Below are positions 22,700 through 36,666 of a stretch of 64,000 nucleotides of DNA, in pieces. The stretch covers positions 1 to 64,000 of the forward strand of contig JASAND010028036.1 in assembly GCA_030248195.1 (NCBI GenBank). The letters are read 5' to 3'. The stretch's first letter is position 1. Every line of letters starts with the position of its first letter. A model generated the notes under the pieces. It saw only the letters and a list, made by a program, of their open reading frames with translations, was not told the DNA's origin and did not search any database. The position numbers and the translations under genes are program-made. The DNA is from Trissonchulus latispiculum. Lineage: Eukaryota; Nematoda; Enoplea; Enoplida; Ironidae.

Positions 22700-23105
22700 G
22701 ACCTCCGTTTTCTGTGAATTTTTGTTTATTTTTCGGATGGAGTTTCGAGATTTCGACAAATTACAGTAATACCTCTCTAACAGCCACGAGGTGGGAAAAC
22801 ACATACCGTTTTTTCGTCGTTTGTGGATCTATATAAGGTCTATTTGTCTGCCAAACGTTGGACAATTTGAGAAAGACCTCCATTTTCTGTGAATTTTTGT
22901 TTATTTTTCGGTTGACATTGAACGACCTTAGCAAAGCACTGTTATGCATCTCTAAGTGCCACGAAACATGAAAAACTTATGCCGTTTTCTCGCCGTTTGT
23001 GGGTCTATATAAGGGCTATTTATGTGCCAAACTTTAGACAATTTGAGAAAGACTACCATTTTCTGTGAATTTTTGTTTATTTTTCGGTCGACATTGAATG
23101 ACCTT
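22700..23105. repeat. About 176-bp tandem repeat array, left part
   Basis: Units contain GTGGGTCTATATAAGGGCTA, CAATTTGAGAAAGAC and TTCTGTGAATTTTTGTTTAT at a spacing of about 176-181 bases. The array continues after the 23106-24404 insertion at 24405-25050 and recurs inverted at about 26470-27340. Confidence 0.75.
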
Positions 23106-24404
23106 TGCGTCTGTCAAATCCTAGTGAGAACACTTGGTGGCTCTACTGTCCTGTGATGATAGTTACTGAAATCGGTGGTGTAAAAGTGTCCAGGACGTTG
23201 CGCGACTCTCTAAAGACATGAGCCGGCAAGGTGCGGTGGTGTAAGAGTGTCCAGGACGTTGCGCGACTCTCTAAGGACATGAGCCGGCAAGGTGCGGTGG
23301 TGGAAAAGTGTCCAGGAAACTTTTCGACGTTCGGCGGACTTGAGCCGGCAAGGTGCGGTGGTGGAAAAGTGTCCAGGAAACTTTTCGAGTTTCAGTGGAC
23401 ATGAGCCGGCAAGGTGCGGTGGTGGAAAAGTGTCCTGGACAAGACGATACTATGTAGGGTGTCCTGTAGGTGTCATGTGTAGGGTGTAGGGTTTCATGTG
23501 CAGTAGTGCGTAGATAAGGATAAGAAAAAAGTTTAGACCTATTTTGGCTATACTTTATACCTATACCTATACTTTATCATGTTTTGTCTTGTGTCTTAAA
23601 TTTCGGGTTATTCATGAAAAGCATGATATATACCTGAAAGAAATTGCCAAAACAAGTGCATACGCGGAGTGAAAAGTGATAGGCTGGCGGAAAACAAATC
23701 CCAATAGGTGTAATTTCTTGATGGCTCACTGAAATCGGAACACCCGATGAAATGATATAGATATATACCTGAATGAAATTGCCAAAACAAGTGCATACGC
23801 GGAGTGAAAAGTGAGAGGTGTAAAGCGATCCCCATTATGTGTAATTTCTTGATGGCACACTGAAATCGGAATGGAAGTTCCGCTCATGTACTTCCGCGGA
23901 CTTCATCCGTTCCCAACGTATTTCTCTTACAACATGGACATGTGCCACGCCGCATGGACATGTGCCGCGCAGCATGGACGTGAGTTACTCAGTATGGACG
24001 TGTGCCATTGACTGCGGACATGTGTCGCAGAGAATGGACACGAGCCGGTAAGGTGCGGTGGTGTAAAAGTGTCCAGGAAACTTTCTGACTTTCGCCGGAC
24101 ACGAGCCGGCAAGGTGCGGTGGTGGAAAAGTGTCCAGGAAACTTTTCGACTTTCGCCGGACATGAGCCGGCAAGTTGCGGTGGTGTAAAAGTGTCCAGGA
24201 CGTTGCGCGACTCTCTAAGGACATGAGCCGGCAAGGTGCGGTGGTGGAAAAGTGTCCAGGAAACTTCACCACTCTCTCCGGACATGAGTAGGCAAGGTGC
24301 GGTGGTGTAAAAGTGTCCTGGAAAAGTGTCGAGTAATTCTCGCGGGGGCTCGAATCACGGACAGTAGAGCCACATAGTGTTCTCACTAGGATTTGACAGA
24401 CGCA
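23106..24404. mobile_element. 1.3-kb element with perfect 28-bp TIRs and CTT target duplication
   Basis: TGCGTCTGTCAAATCCTAGTG at the left is the exact complement of the right end through 28 bases. CTT at 23103-23105 and 24405-24407 flanks it, and removing the element restores the 176-bp repeat unit. Inside are two blocks of about 60-bp repeats (about 23170-23450 and 24040-24330, in inverted relation to neither terminus) and a direct duplication of about 130 bases near 23625-23870. No transposase seen. Confidence 0.75.
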
Positions 24405-25050
24405 CTTAACAAAGCACTGTTATGCCCCTCTAAGTGCCAAGAAGCATGAAAAAATTATGCCGTTTTCTCGCCGTTTGTGGGTCTATATAAGGGCTATTTA
24501 TGTGCCAAACTTTAGACAATTTGAGAAAGACTACCATTTTCTGTGAATTTTTGTTTATTTTTCGGTCGACATTGAACGACCTTAACAAAGCACTGTTATG
24601 CATCTCTAAGTGCCACGAAACATGAAAAACTTATGCCGTTTTCTCGTCAGTTGTGGGTCTATATAAGGGTGATTTATGTGCCAAACGTTGGACAATTTGA
24701 GAAAGACCTCCATTTTCTGTGAATTTTTGTTTATTTTTCGGTTGACATTGAACCACCTTAACAAAGCACAGTTATGCCCCTCTAAGTGCCACGAAGCAAG
24801 AAAAACTTATGCCGTTTTCTCGCCGTTTGTGGGTCTATATAAGGGCTATTTATGTGCCAAACTTTAGACAATTTGAGAAAGACCTCCATTTTCTCTGAAT
24901 TTTTGTTAATTTTTCGGTTAACATTGAACCACCTTAACAGCACGGTTATGCCGCTCGAAGTACCACGAAGCATGAAAACTTATGCCGTTTTCTCGCCGTT
25001 TGTGGGTCTATATATATGGGCTATTTATGTGCCAACTTTGGACAATTTGC
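24405..25050. repeat. About 176-bp tandem repeat array, middle part
   Basis: About four further units with TTAACAAAGCACTGTTATGC, GCCGTTTTCTCGCCGTTTGT and GTGAATTTTTGTTTATTTTT. The TATATAAGG in each unit is a TATA-like string, but nothing shows promoter use. Confidence 0.75.
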
Positions 25051-25190
25051 CTTGTCTTGTACTCTTGTCCAGAAAATGGTTGCGTACGCAGTTAGCAGAG
25101 ATATGGTTATCTTGTCAACCACCTTGACCGAGGAAATCATAAATATGTACCAGAACGCTTGAGTTTACGTGACGCAGCAATTAGGTCTTA

Positions 25191-25583
25191 AGGTGCCTTC
25201 ATAGTCGCGAACGCAGGTGTACGCGCGTCGACGCGCGTCTACGCGCGTCTACAAACGTCAATATTATTTTGCGCGCATCAACGCGCGTCGACGTGCGTCG
25301 ATGCGCGTAAACTGGCATGCTACAAATGGGCGCGTTGACGCGCGTCGACGCACGTCTACGCGCGTCGACGCGCGTCGACGCTTCCAGTGCTAGCATATCA
25401 CCAGGACGTGATGTCACGTTTGGAGGCGTCGACGCGCGGCTACGGCTCGACGTCCGTCAACGCGCGTCGACGCCTCCAAATGTGACCTGGCAGTGTTGCG
25501 CGTTGACGCGCGTCGACGCGCGCCAACGCGCGTCTACGCGCGTAGACGCGCGCCTAGAGGCGACAGGGACTATGAAATCACCA
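25191..25583. mobile_element. CpG-rich palindromic MITE with TTA duplication
   Basis: AGGTGCCTTCATAGTCGC at the left and GGGACTATGAAATCACC at the right are imperfect inverse repeats, flanked by TTA. The interior is almost wholly made of ACGCGCGTCGACGCGCGTCT-type units, densely self-complementary and extremely rich in CpG, unlike surrounding DNA. Confidence 0.7.
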
Positions 25584-25599
25584 TTACAAACGTGGGACA

Positions 25600-26030
25600 C
25601 AAATGATGGAAGCATCATCCGGATACGCTAGATTGGCCAGAGCACTTAGCGAAGTTGCTACCACAAATGAATACTCTGGAATCGACCAACTGGACATGGG
25701 TTGAGAGCTACGACTACCGAGGGTTCCAACGCGACTGTCAGAAAAACAGCGGAAATATCTGCTCGAACAATATGATAGGGCAGAAAGAACAGGCTCCCGT
25801 TTCGATGCAAAAAATATTGCAAAAGGCATGAGAGACGCCAAGGACTGTCATGAAAACAGACTATTTAGCTCAACTGACTACTTGAAATGGCAGCAAATAA
25901 GTAGTTTCTCTACTGCAGAATCTAATCGGCGAAGAAAAAAGCTACTGCTTCTTTGGATGACCGTATCGCAGATGCTGATGAAGAATTTGATGAGGATGAT
26001 TTCGTGACGGATCCTAATTAATCAGATATG
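25600..26030 (+). pseudogene. Broken ORF with a DxxxxxxQQISSFF-like motif
   Basis: One frame reads, after a stop near 25700, EKQRKYLLEQYDRAERTGSR then AKNIAKGMRDAKD and DYLKWQQISSFF before frame breaks and stops. It resembles a short motif seen in uncharacterised, often repeat-associated invertebrate proteins; that memory is not firm. No splice sites or start are evident. Confidence 0.35.
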
Positions 26031-26469
26031 TCTACACAACTGATAGGGCATGCCAGGAAAGATCACACTGGAACATTTTTCATTCTGAGCAAATTAGTAG
26101 CCAACCTCCTGCTAAAGTACGCAAGACCGTTCCTCAATCTACAGCACGCCCTACGAGAAGACCATGACCAAGACATGATGAATAATTGAAGTATTAATTA
26201 CATCTAAAATTACATTTACTGTAGACAGCTTTAGAGCAACCATTTCTGCTTTTTCGTACAAATCATGTAGTTTAATATAAATATACGTTCAATAATCTAC
26301 TTGGATGTATTCCCAGGTAAAGGAAACTGTAAAAACAAAAAGAAACAGTCAATGCGTTCCGGAAATAGGAGTACGATATAGTTTCAGTTCTTGATCTTTA
26401 TATACTTATGTTATCTGTATTCTGTTCCTTTGAGAAAATTTACTCTGAAACGAATATATATATAATTTA

Positions 26470-27340
26470 AAATTCACAGAAAATGGTAGTCTTTCTCAAA
26501 TTGTGCAAAGTTTGGCACATAAATAGCCCTTATATAGACCCACAATTGGCGAGAAAACGGCGCCAGTGTTTTGGCTTGGGGGACTAGGGAGGAGAGTGAG
26601 CTTGTAGTGGTTGAATGTCAACCGAAAAATAAACAAAAATTCACAGAAAATGGAGGTCTTTCTCAAATTGTCAAAAGTTTGGCACATAAATAGCTCTTAT
26701 ATAGACCCACAATTGGCTAGAAAACGGCATAAGTTTTTCATGCTTCGTGGCACTTAGAGATGCATAACTGTGCTTTGTTAAGGTGGTTCAATGTCAACCG
26801 AAAAATAAACAAAAATTCACAGAAAATGGTAGTCTTTCTCAAATTGTCTAAAGTTTGGCACATAAATAGCCCTTATATAGACCCAAAACGGCGAGAATAC
26901 GGCATAAGTTTTTCATGTTTCGTGGCACTTAGAGGGGCATAACTGTGCTTTGTTAAGGTGGTTCAATGTCAACCGAAAAATAAACAAAAATTCACAGAAA
27001 ATGGAGGTCTTTCTCAAATTGTCCAAAGTTTGGCACATAAGTAACCCTTATATAGACCCACAACTGACGAGAAAACGGCATAAGTTTTTCATGTTTCGTG
27101 GCACTTAGAGATGCATAACAGTGCTTTGCTAAGGTCGTTCAATGTCAACCGAAAAATAAACAAAAATTCACAGAAAATGGAGGTCTTTCTCAAATTGTCC
27201 AACGTTTGGCAGACAAATAGACCTTATATAGATCCACAAACGACGAAAAAACGGTATGTGTTTTTCCCACCTCGTGGCTGTTAGAGAGGTATTACTGTAA
27301 TTTGTCGAAATCTCGAAACTCCATCCGAAAAATAAAAATT
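26470..27340. repeat. About 176-bp tandem repeat array, inverted part
   Basis: Five units in reverse orientation to those at 22700-25050, with AATAAACAAAAATTCACAGA and TAGCCCTTATATAGACCCAC. Forms the right stem of the inner palindrome. Confidence 0.75.
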
Positions 27341-27814
27341 CACAGAAAACGGAGGTCCTCATGGAATCAGTCGAAATTCAGCGGATGTATACGTCTAATA
27401 TATTTGTTCAAATTGTGAAAAAATGGTGTGCGTTTCTCCACTACAGCAGATTTTATACACCTTAAATGCTAATTGTCGAGTGTCACTGAGGTAGGATATG
27501 ATCAGGAATAAGTTGTCATTTCAGGACCAATAAGCAATGTAGAGGCAAATCGCGTTATGTATGCTTAGGCTACCTCCATATGCTCATATTAGATGGGCTT
27601 CCTTGTACCGCCGACAATGAAAGTCGTGATGATACCGTTTTGGCTGCTCCAGCAGCTAACTTTGGAGCGCTACCCTGCGCTAACGGGACGGCCAAAAAAT
27701 GTCGCGATTGTGCCAAAGAGTTTCTTGGACCATAGGCTTTCACCCCAAAAAGTTAGAGCGAAATCGATTTTTGGGTCATCACGACCATGGTCGAACTACT
27801 CAGAACTCGGCTCA

Positions 27815-30890
<3,076 letters not shown>

Positions 30891-30891
30891 G

Positions 30892-31097
30892 ATTTGTGTC
30901 AATTGCTACAGCATGTAACCACAACATTCGACAACGATGTACCCAAATTAAAAACCGTCGAAAACACATATTTTGAGCAGAATAAGCCTGATTACTTTAA
31001 TTCCAAGATTGTGGCTGAAAACCGCTGTTTTGAAAACTGCAATCAATTTGCTTTAAACAAGGATTTCTCCGAACTGTATCAATCTAGCTGCAAATAA
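30892..31097 (+). CDS. Candidate terminal exon of an unknown gene
   Basis: Acceptor AAATTTCCAG, phase-1 entry, open to TAA at 31095-31097. The last part reads ENRCFENCNQF and ends YQSSCK, so it has a Cys-x3-Cys pair and a near-terminal Cys. No upstream partner exon was found; the phase-1 entry resembles the Cys-rich gene at 3.5-9.9 kb, but homology is not clear. It may be chance. Confidence 0.3.
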
Positions 31098-31159
31098 TTT
31101 CACAGAAATATTGTTGGCACTATTGCCGACGGTCATTTTTTTGTTTTGCTAAACTTTTA

Positions 31160-31792
31160 AGGCCGGTTCACACGGTCAAATTTTCATCAAATAAGTTTGG
31201 TCTAGTTTTTTGACAAATAAAAATTTGATCAAAATGCATGTTTATACAAGAAAATGACTCATCAAATATTTGATCAAATTTTGACCAAATTGGGCGCGAA
31301 ATTTTGAATTTTCTAACTTATTATTACGCAGACAAAGTCTCGTGGGCGAAAATTCGCTGCGTTTATGGCAGTACTGCGATTTTTAGATGAACGACTTTGT
31401 GCTAAAGCCCTCTATTGAGCGAAGGAGATGTTAGTACTAACTAATTTGGCTAGTGGCTTTAAATAACATTATTAGCAGTATATTAGTATATATATAGTAT
31501 CTACTTCTTTGTTCACGAAATAATGTCAACGCTTTAACCAAAAAGTACAAAGCAGAATTCAACTGGAGCACAGAGTCACGTGAATGCGAGTCTAAATACA
31601 ATTGGTTCTTTGATCAAATAATTTGACAAGTATTGCGCACGGAGCAATCCAGTTTGATGGTTTGACGCGAATTTGATCAAATGTTTGAAGCAATTTGATC
31701 ACTGTACAAACCATCAAATTCCGTCAAATTTCCAGTTTGATTCAAATTTGATCAAATTTTTTTGACGAAAATTTGACCGTGTGAACCGGCCT
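31160..31792. mobile_element. PIF/Harbinger-like MITE, TTA duplication
   Basis: AGGCCGGTTCACACGGTCAA and TTGACCGTGTGAACCGGCCT are perfect inverse repeats, flanked by TTA at 31157-31159 and 31793-31795. The arms are full of TTTGATCAAATTTG units. Non-coding. Confidence 0.8.
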
Positions 31793-32249
31793 TTACGAAT
31801 TTGTGCAGTTCTCATTTGAAGTGTAGAAAAATCATAAAATTTTGAAAATTTTCACCTTGTGATAAATTTCTCTAACTTCCGGCGAAACCAAGAAAAATAA
31901 CCCTCGGCGAGACTGCAGCACATCAACGTGGTTTTGAGCAAAGTTTGATCAATTTGCACAGATTTCTGAAATCCTTGTTTAAAAAAGGTTTATTGTTTTA
32001 TCAATGCAAACCATTGGAAGTGTCTGCCTATAGTTTGACTACATCACCAAATTGTCGTAAATTTCAAGCTTTATGTTATTTACGTAAATCTACAAATTGA
32101 GCACGTTTTGACGCTTTGAAAATGACTACGGGAAACGTTACCACAACCTTAAGCGCGAGAATTGGTACTCTTGTGCGGGTCTTGCTATATTGAGCGTCAC
32201 AGTGAGAAGTAAAATTATCGATGAATTTTCGAAGCTTCTGCATCAAGCA

Positions 32250-32821
32250 GGGGCCAATTTCATAAAAAACTTTCGGATTTGCAAGTACGAGTTTGCGAGT
32301 ACTCGCACCTGAAACGCGGACTACAAGTGTTTCATAAAACATTTCCGCAAACTTGCGGAAATTAGCTATGCAAGTAGCGGAACCTGACCCACTAGCAACG
32401 CAAGTGCGAGTACTAATTGTTTAAAAATCGTAACTTTTTCAAAACAACTTAAAATTTATTGAAATTTTCAAAACATGTGCATAACATGTTAAAGCAGTTA
32501 CTTCTTAAATTTGATGAAAACCTGACGAAGATTATCGAAGATATTCAATATTTTTTGAAAATCGTCTAGTTAAAATCTACTAGACGACTTTATTCGCACT
32601 TGCAAGTTACAAGTTAATGTTCCAGCGGGTTTTATGAAACACTTACTTTCTGCTTGTGTTCAAGCGAACTAGCAACTTGCAGCATACTTGACTCGCAATT
32701 CAAGTGCAAGTGCGGATTCCGCACTTGAACCTTTATGCAACACTTGCAGCTTGCAAATCCGCAACTTGCAGCTGCGAGTTGCGGAATCCGCAGCTTGCAA
32801 AGTTTATATGAAATTGGCCCC
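32250..32821. mobile_element. Palindromic MITE with GGGGCCAATTTCAT termini
   Basis: GGGGCCAATTTCATAAAAAA at the left pairs with AATTGGCCCC at 32812-32821; arms contain repeated CTTGCAAATCCGCA and CAAGTGCGAGT phrases. No clear target duplication. It adjoins the integrase relic at 32870. Confidence 0.7.
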
Positions 32822-32869
32822 AGGTGTCTTCATATGTTATCATCGGTGCGGCTACACGTAATAATGACC

Positions 32870-33110
32870 CCTACTTCTTGCAAAACTTTCCACTAGCTGT
32901 GATAATCACAGACAACGATCAAAGATTTTGTGTACACAGGAGTAGCTTGGCATGGTCCTTTGATATTGAAACCCAGTTTTTCCCAATGTTCGACAATTTG
33001 TGGAAAGGCTGGGATAGACAGTGACAAAGGTATCATAGCCCTGTCTGAACTGTGGCCGTGGCACGGTCTACAATTGGCAGTTTTGTTTTTCACTTCCTTG
33101 GTCAAACCTT
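32870..33110 (-). pseudogene. Ty3/gypsy integrase fragment
   Basis: The minus-strand frame reads WEKLGFNIKGPCQATPVYTK then LIVVCDYHS, matching the integrase core start (DxxGP ... hydrophobic strand with catalytic Asp ... SKWPE) of gypsy elements; CRPC upstream may be the end of the HHCC finger. It stops at the catalytic strand and nothing downstream is recognised. A dead fragment. Confidence 0.55.
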
Positions 33111-33230
33111 GCCGCTAATACCGAGAACGCAGAAGGTGTTTTGTCTTTGATTCGCCTATGTGATGTGCATGAGTCAGAGTAAGGATACGGTTATGTAGCT
33201 TGCTAGGTGCTATGCAAACATTACCTGCAC

Positions 33231-33627
33231 CATGAGTACATAATGATCAGAGTATGCCACAAGGCAAGCTCTATGTTATCAGAGCAAAGACTGTGCTCTG
33301 CTCGCTAATGGCCCCCCCCCCCCCCGCAAATCAGACCCTAGTGACCCCCCCCGCAAATCAGTACCTAGTCGAAACGGGGGTACGCTCACTCGCTCTATGT
33401 TTATGTGCTCAAGCTCGAAAACACAAGCAGTGCGTGCGCGAATTTTGTGCCTGCTTCGAGCTTTAGAACACAAACATAGCGCACAAACTTCACTTCTTTG
33501 AAGTGATGGGTCTGATTTGCGGGGGGGGGGTGGGCCGTTAGCGAGCAGAGCACAGTTTTTGCTCTGATAACATACCCCCCCCCGCAAATCAGACCATAGT
33601 GGCACACTCTTATATTATGTACTCTTG
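33231..33627. mobile_element. CAAGAGTACATAAT-family foldback MITE, 7-bp duplication
   Basis: CCTGCAC flanks both sides (33224-33230, 33628-33634). Starts CATGAGTACATAAT and ends ATTATGTACTCTTG. Arms contain GTTATCAGAGCAAAGACTG, poly-C/poly-G blocks around CCCCGCAAATCAG, and GCTCTATGTTTATGTGCT, complemented on the other side. Confidence 0.8.
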
Positions 33628-33942
33628 CCTGCACTAAGTAGTATGCCAACAATATGTCCAGAAATAGTATTAATATAAAGTTTTATCCTATCAGAAATCG
33701 CCTGTTGTGGCTTGGATCAGATAAATTTTTGATCCTGACATGTTAATTTGCTTTGAGATTCAACTAGCATACCATAGTCTCATTTAGAGGTATCTTCTGG
33801 GTAAATCATTCAAGACAGTAGCAACGTACAGATTAGCTATATCACTAAAATTTCTTCATTTCAAGCCTTTTAAAATGAATGCATCATTTGCTGTACAAGT
33901 CCTTCAAATGGACAAGTTATGGCAAAGTAAAAGTACCACCAC

Positions 33943-33975
33943 CTTAAGTCTGTAAAAGTACCACCACCTTAAGCA
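33943..33975. repeat. Two solo ends of the TTAAGGTGGTGGTA-type element
   Basis: GTACCACCACCTTAAG occurs twice in tandem (about 33947 and 33963), identical to the right terminus of elements at 3884-4899 and 48206-49218 but without any element body. Confidence 0.6.
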
Positions 33976-34059
33976 TTCTCAGAATGCTTAACAGTTTGTA
34001 TACTTTACCATGGTGATATTTCCTCTTGTTTCCAGCTCCCGATAACGGTCCATTTTTTT

Positions 34060-34830
34060 GATCAGGGTGCCATAAAATACGGCATTAGCAAACATCTGGC
34101 AATTTCTGTCATATAGTTATGCCCAACTGTCGAAAGCAGTCGCACCGCGGATGGTCTTACTGATACTGAGAGCATTGCATTTCCAGCTAATTCCAGCGAG
34201 ACGGAAAAAACCTCACATTCTCCTGAAAACGGGATATGCCTTCATAGAATATTAAATGTTAGCTCTGTCATTCTTCTTCATCCTTTTTAAGCCGAATCAA
34301 CAGAAGCAGCATCCTCTGAGAATGGTTAATAGCTTGTTTATCTATAGTTTTTATCAATGTTTCCATTTCTAGCGGAGTTCCGCCTCCTAACAGCTCTCTA
34401 TAACGTTCCGCTTCTTCTGATATTAGGGTACCTTAAACAACAGCATTGGCAAACATTAGACAATTTGGGTCATAGCCATAAGCCAACTATAGAACACAGT
34501 CACCCCTAGGAGCGCCAAACTTGATGTGGTAGTGTTTATTCCACGTCAAATCTTCCGTCATCTGCTCAAAAGAATCATTCATATGCTGTCAGTCCATCCA
34601 TTTATCGGAATCATGGGTAGATAATGGTGAAGGTGGCTGATGCGGATGGTGTGGAGGTTACACAGATAGAAATTGCACTCCATATCGTGATAAAATTTCT
34701 CGTCCCGCTAGAGACAAAACCACATTGGGTCATGTCCACCATTGACGAGCTACAGCATCAACTCATGCGCCGATTCCTTTATGCCCAGTGCGGAGGTTGG
34801 GCGGTATCCTTTGGATAGTGACCGATTGAT
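34060..34830. pseudogene. Possible M3-peptidase-like gene relic
   Basis: On the minus strand about 34280-34480 reads SEEAERYRELLGGGTPLEME after a stop, preceded by YDPNCLMFANAV, which resembles the C-terminal end of M3 metallopeptidases such as mitochondrial intermediate peptidase. A similar NCQMFANAVFYGTLI lies at about 34062-34110 minus, suggesting a local duplication. A plus-strand ORF at 34624-34818 (VTQIEIALHIVIKF) has a vaguer likeness. The zinc-binding motif was not seen. Weak. Confidence 0.3.
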
Positions 34831-35587
34831 GTCGGACCTTATTTCTTTGAAGCCTGTCCTTGTGGAACTGGATGAGGCTACCTAAATTAAACAAGTAGGC
34901 TCTGAAAAGCTTTGAAGAGCTTTATCTTGAGCTGAGCGGATTTTTCATGCTGCCAGCTCAATTTTTTGCCTCTCGGCAACACTTGCGAAAGTCATTACCT
35001 GCAGCCCGGAAGATTTTTGTTATTGCCCAATGATTGTCTCAGGAAGTGCCTCAATTCAAATTGAAGTAAATGTTGAGCTACGCTTAGTGAATGTTTTTAT
35101 TAATCGTAAAAGCGTTTTATTTGAAATGTTTACGAAAAACAACTAATGCATCATAATGTATGTTTTGATGTCATCTTCTCACAGGGGTACACGTAACGAG
35201 TTACTATTCCGGTTGCAATATGAAACAATATACAATTATATTATATAACGTATTTCATGTATTCCTCATAATGAGTTAAAATTAGCTTGTAAAATTTAAA
35301 ATTTTAAAAAATTTTGCAAACTTAAAAACATCGGTTTATCGAGGTTTAATTGTTCAGACTGTACTAGCTAAACTTTTTTCAGCAAGATTTTCCAAGCTGA
35401 AAACTGAGAGAATGGCACAAAAACGAAGAAAAATTGAAAAGGTTTAATTTAGCTTGAGAATTTTAATGAGCTTCTTTCGATTTACAAAGTCCTTTGATCT
35501 TTGCAAGTTTTTAAAATTTGACGCTTTGGCAGTGTTTCATAGTAAAATTTTCGCTTTCATTTTCGGGAACGCTTAGACATCAGCTTC
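34831..35587. other. Intergenic, no feature seen
   Basis: AT-rich sequence without supported coding, RNA or repeat content. Confidence 0.4.
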
Positions 35588-35945
35588 AATACAGTAAACA
35601 CAGTAATGATAAGAGTGTGACAGCAGGCAAGCTATCTGTTATCAGCTGCAGGTACATGCTGTGTACGCTAACGCCCTACCCCCCACACACAAATCGGTAC
35701 CTAGTGACCCCCCCAAATCAGACCCCAGTGAAAGGACCCGCCACAAATGAGACCCCCCACAAATTGGACCCCAGTGAAATGACCCCCCCCACAAATCATT
35801 TCCTAGTGAAATCGCTCGGGTATGATTTGTGGGGGCGAGCAAGGTACCGATTTGTGGGGGTAGGGCGTTAGCGTGCAGAGCATGTACCTGCAGCTGATAA
35901 CACAAAGCTTGCCTGCTGTCACACTCTTATCATTATGTACTCTTG
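35588..35945. mobile_element. CAAGAGTACATAAT-family foldback MITE, left end degraded
   Basis: Right end CATTATGTACTCTTG is intact; the left end keeps TAATGATAAGAGTGTGACAG. Arms carry AAGCTATCTGTTATCAGCTG, GCTAACGCCCTACCCCCC and repeated CACAAATCAGACCCCAGTGA, complemented on the right. Confidence 0.65.
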
Positions 35946-35999
35946 ACTGTAGTAACTTGACTTCAGTTCATTGGTATGTGAAGGTTTGTGAACGAAGAA

Positions 36000-36135
36000 C
36001 CGCTGATGGTCAATAGTCAAGCATTCATCAGCTGGTCAATATCACGTCCTGATCAATTCCACTCTAAATGTAGTGCATATTAACTTAACAAGTTCACAAA
36101 TAATGAATAGCTGAGCACTGCTCAATTTTATTTAA
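36000..36135. repeat. Duplicated segment flanking the GPCR copies, copy 1
   Basis: GTCAATAGTCAAGCATTCATCAGCTGG and the following AT-rich stretch recur at about 38465-38600 with few changes. Both lie on the 3' side of a GPCR copy, so they mark a tandem duplication of about 2.4 kb. Confidence 0.75.
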
Positions 36136-36666
36136 CTATAATCCACAGATAAAAAGTCATATAATTAGCACGTAATGAATAGTAAAGAAGTAATAGAATA
36201 GAAAGAAGTAAAGGCTTAGAATAGCAAAGTATCTCAGAAAATATCACAGAATTGGTAAGCTAACAGTTTCTGAATATGGAACAGGAACAGGAAATGACAT
36301 TTATTTGCTGATGATATTGTTAAACTGACGGATCCACTCAACGCAAGCTTTGTCACAAACGAGCAGGGACAGACACCTCTTCAGAGTTGGGTCACAAATA
36401 TTTGTCGAAAAAGACGTAAAAAAAGTAAAATTAAGTAAATAATATACCAAGATAGTAATAATAAGGGTAGTAATATACCAAGATGATTTTAGGAACATTA
36501 ACTGTATTAATTGATTACGTGGGTTTAGGTAAAAAACGTTGTGTATGGTTATTTAGATCATAAGCAACAGGCATTGGTTTAAATTCAAAAGCCGGATTTG
36601 TTATCACACAAACTTAATTCATTATTGGTCAGAATTTTTTATAGTACCACAGGCGTCATTTCCTTA

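Noticed and set aside
23985..24386. 133-codon minus ORF with repeated HHRTLPAHV
   Set aside because: It only reflects the 60-bp minisatellite, whose length is a multiple of three.
25191..25583. CRISPR-like array
   Set aside because: The short CG-rich repeats have no regular spacers and the genome is animal-like.
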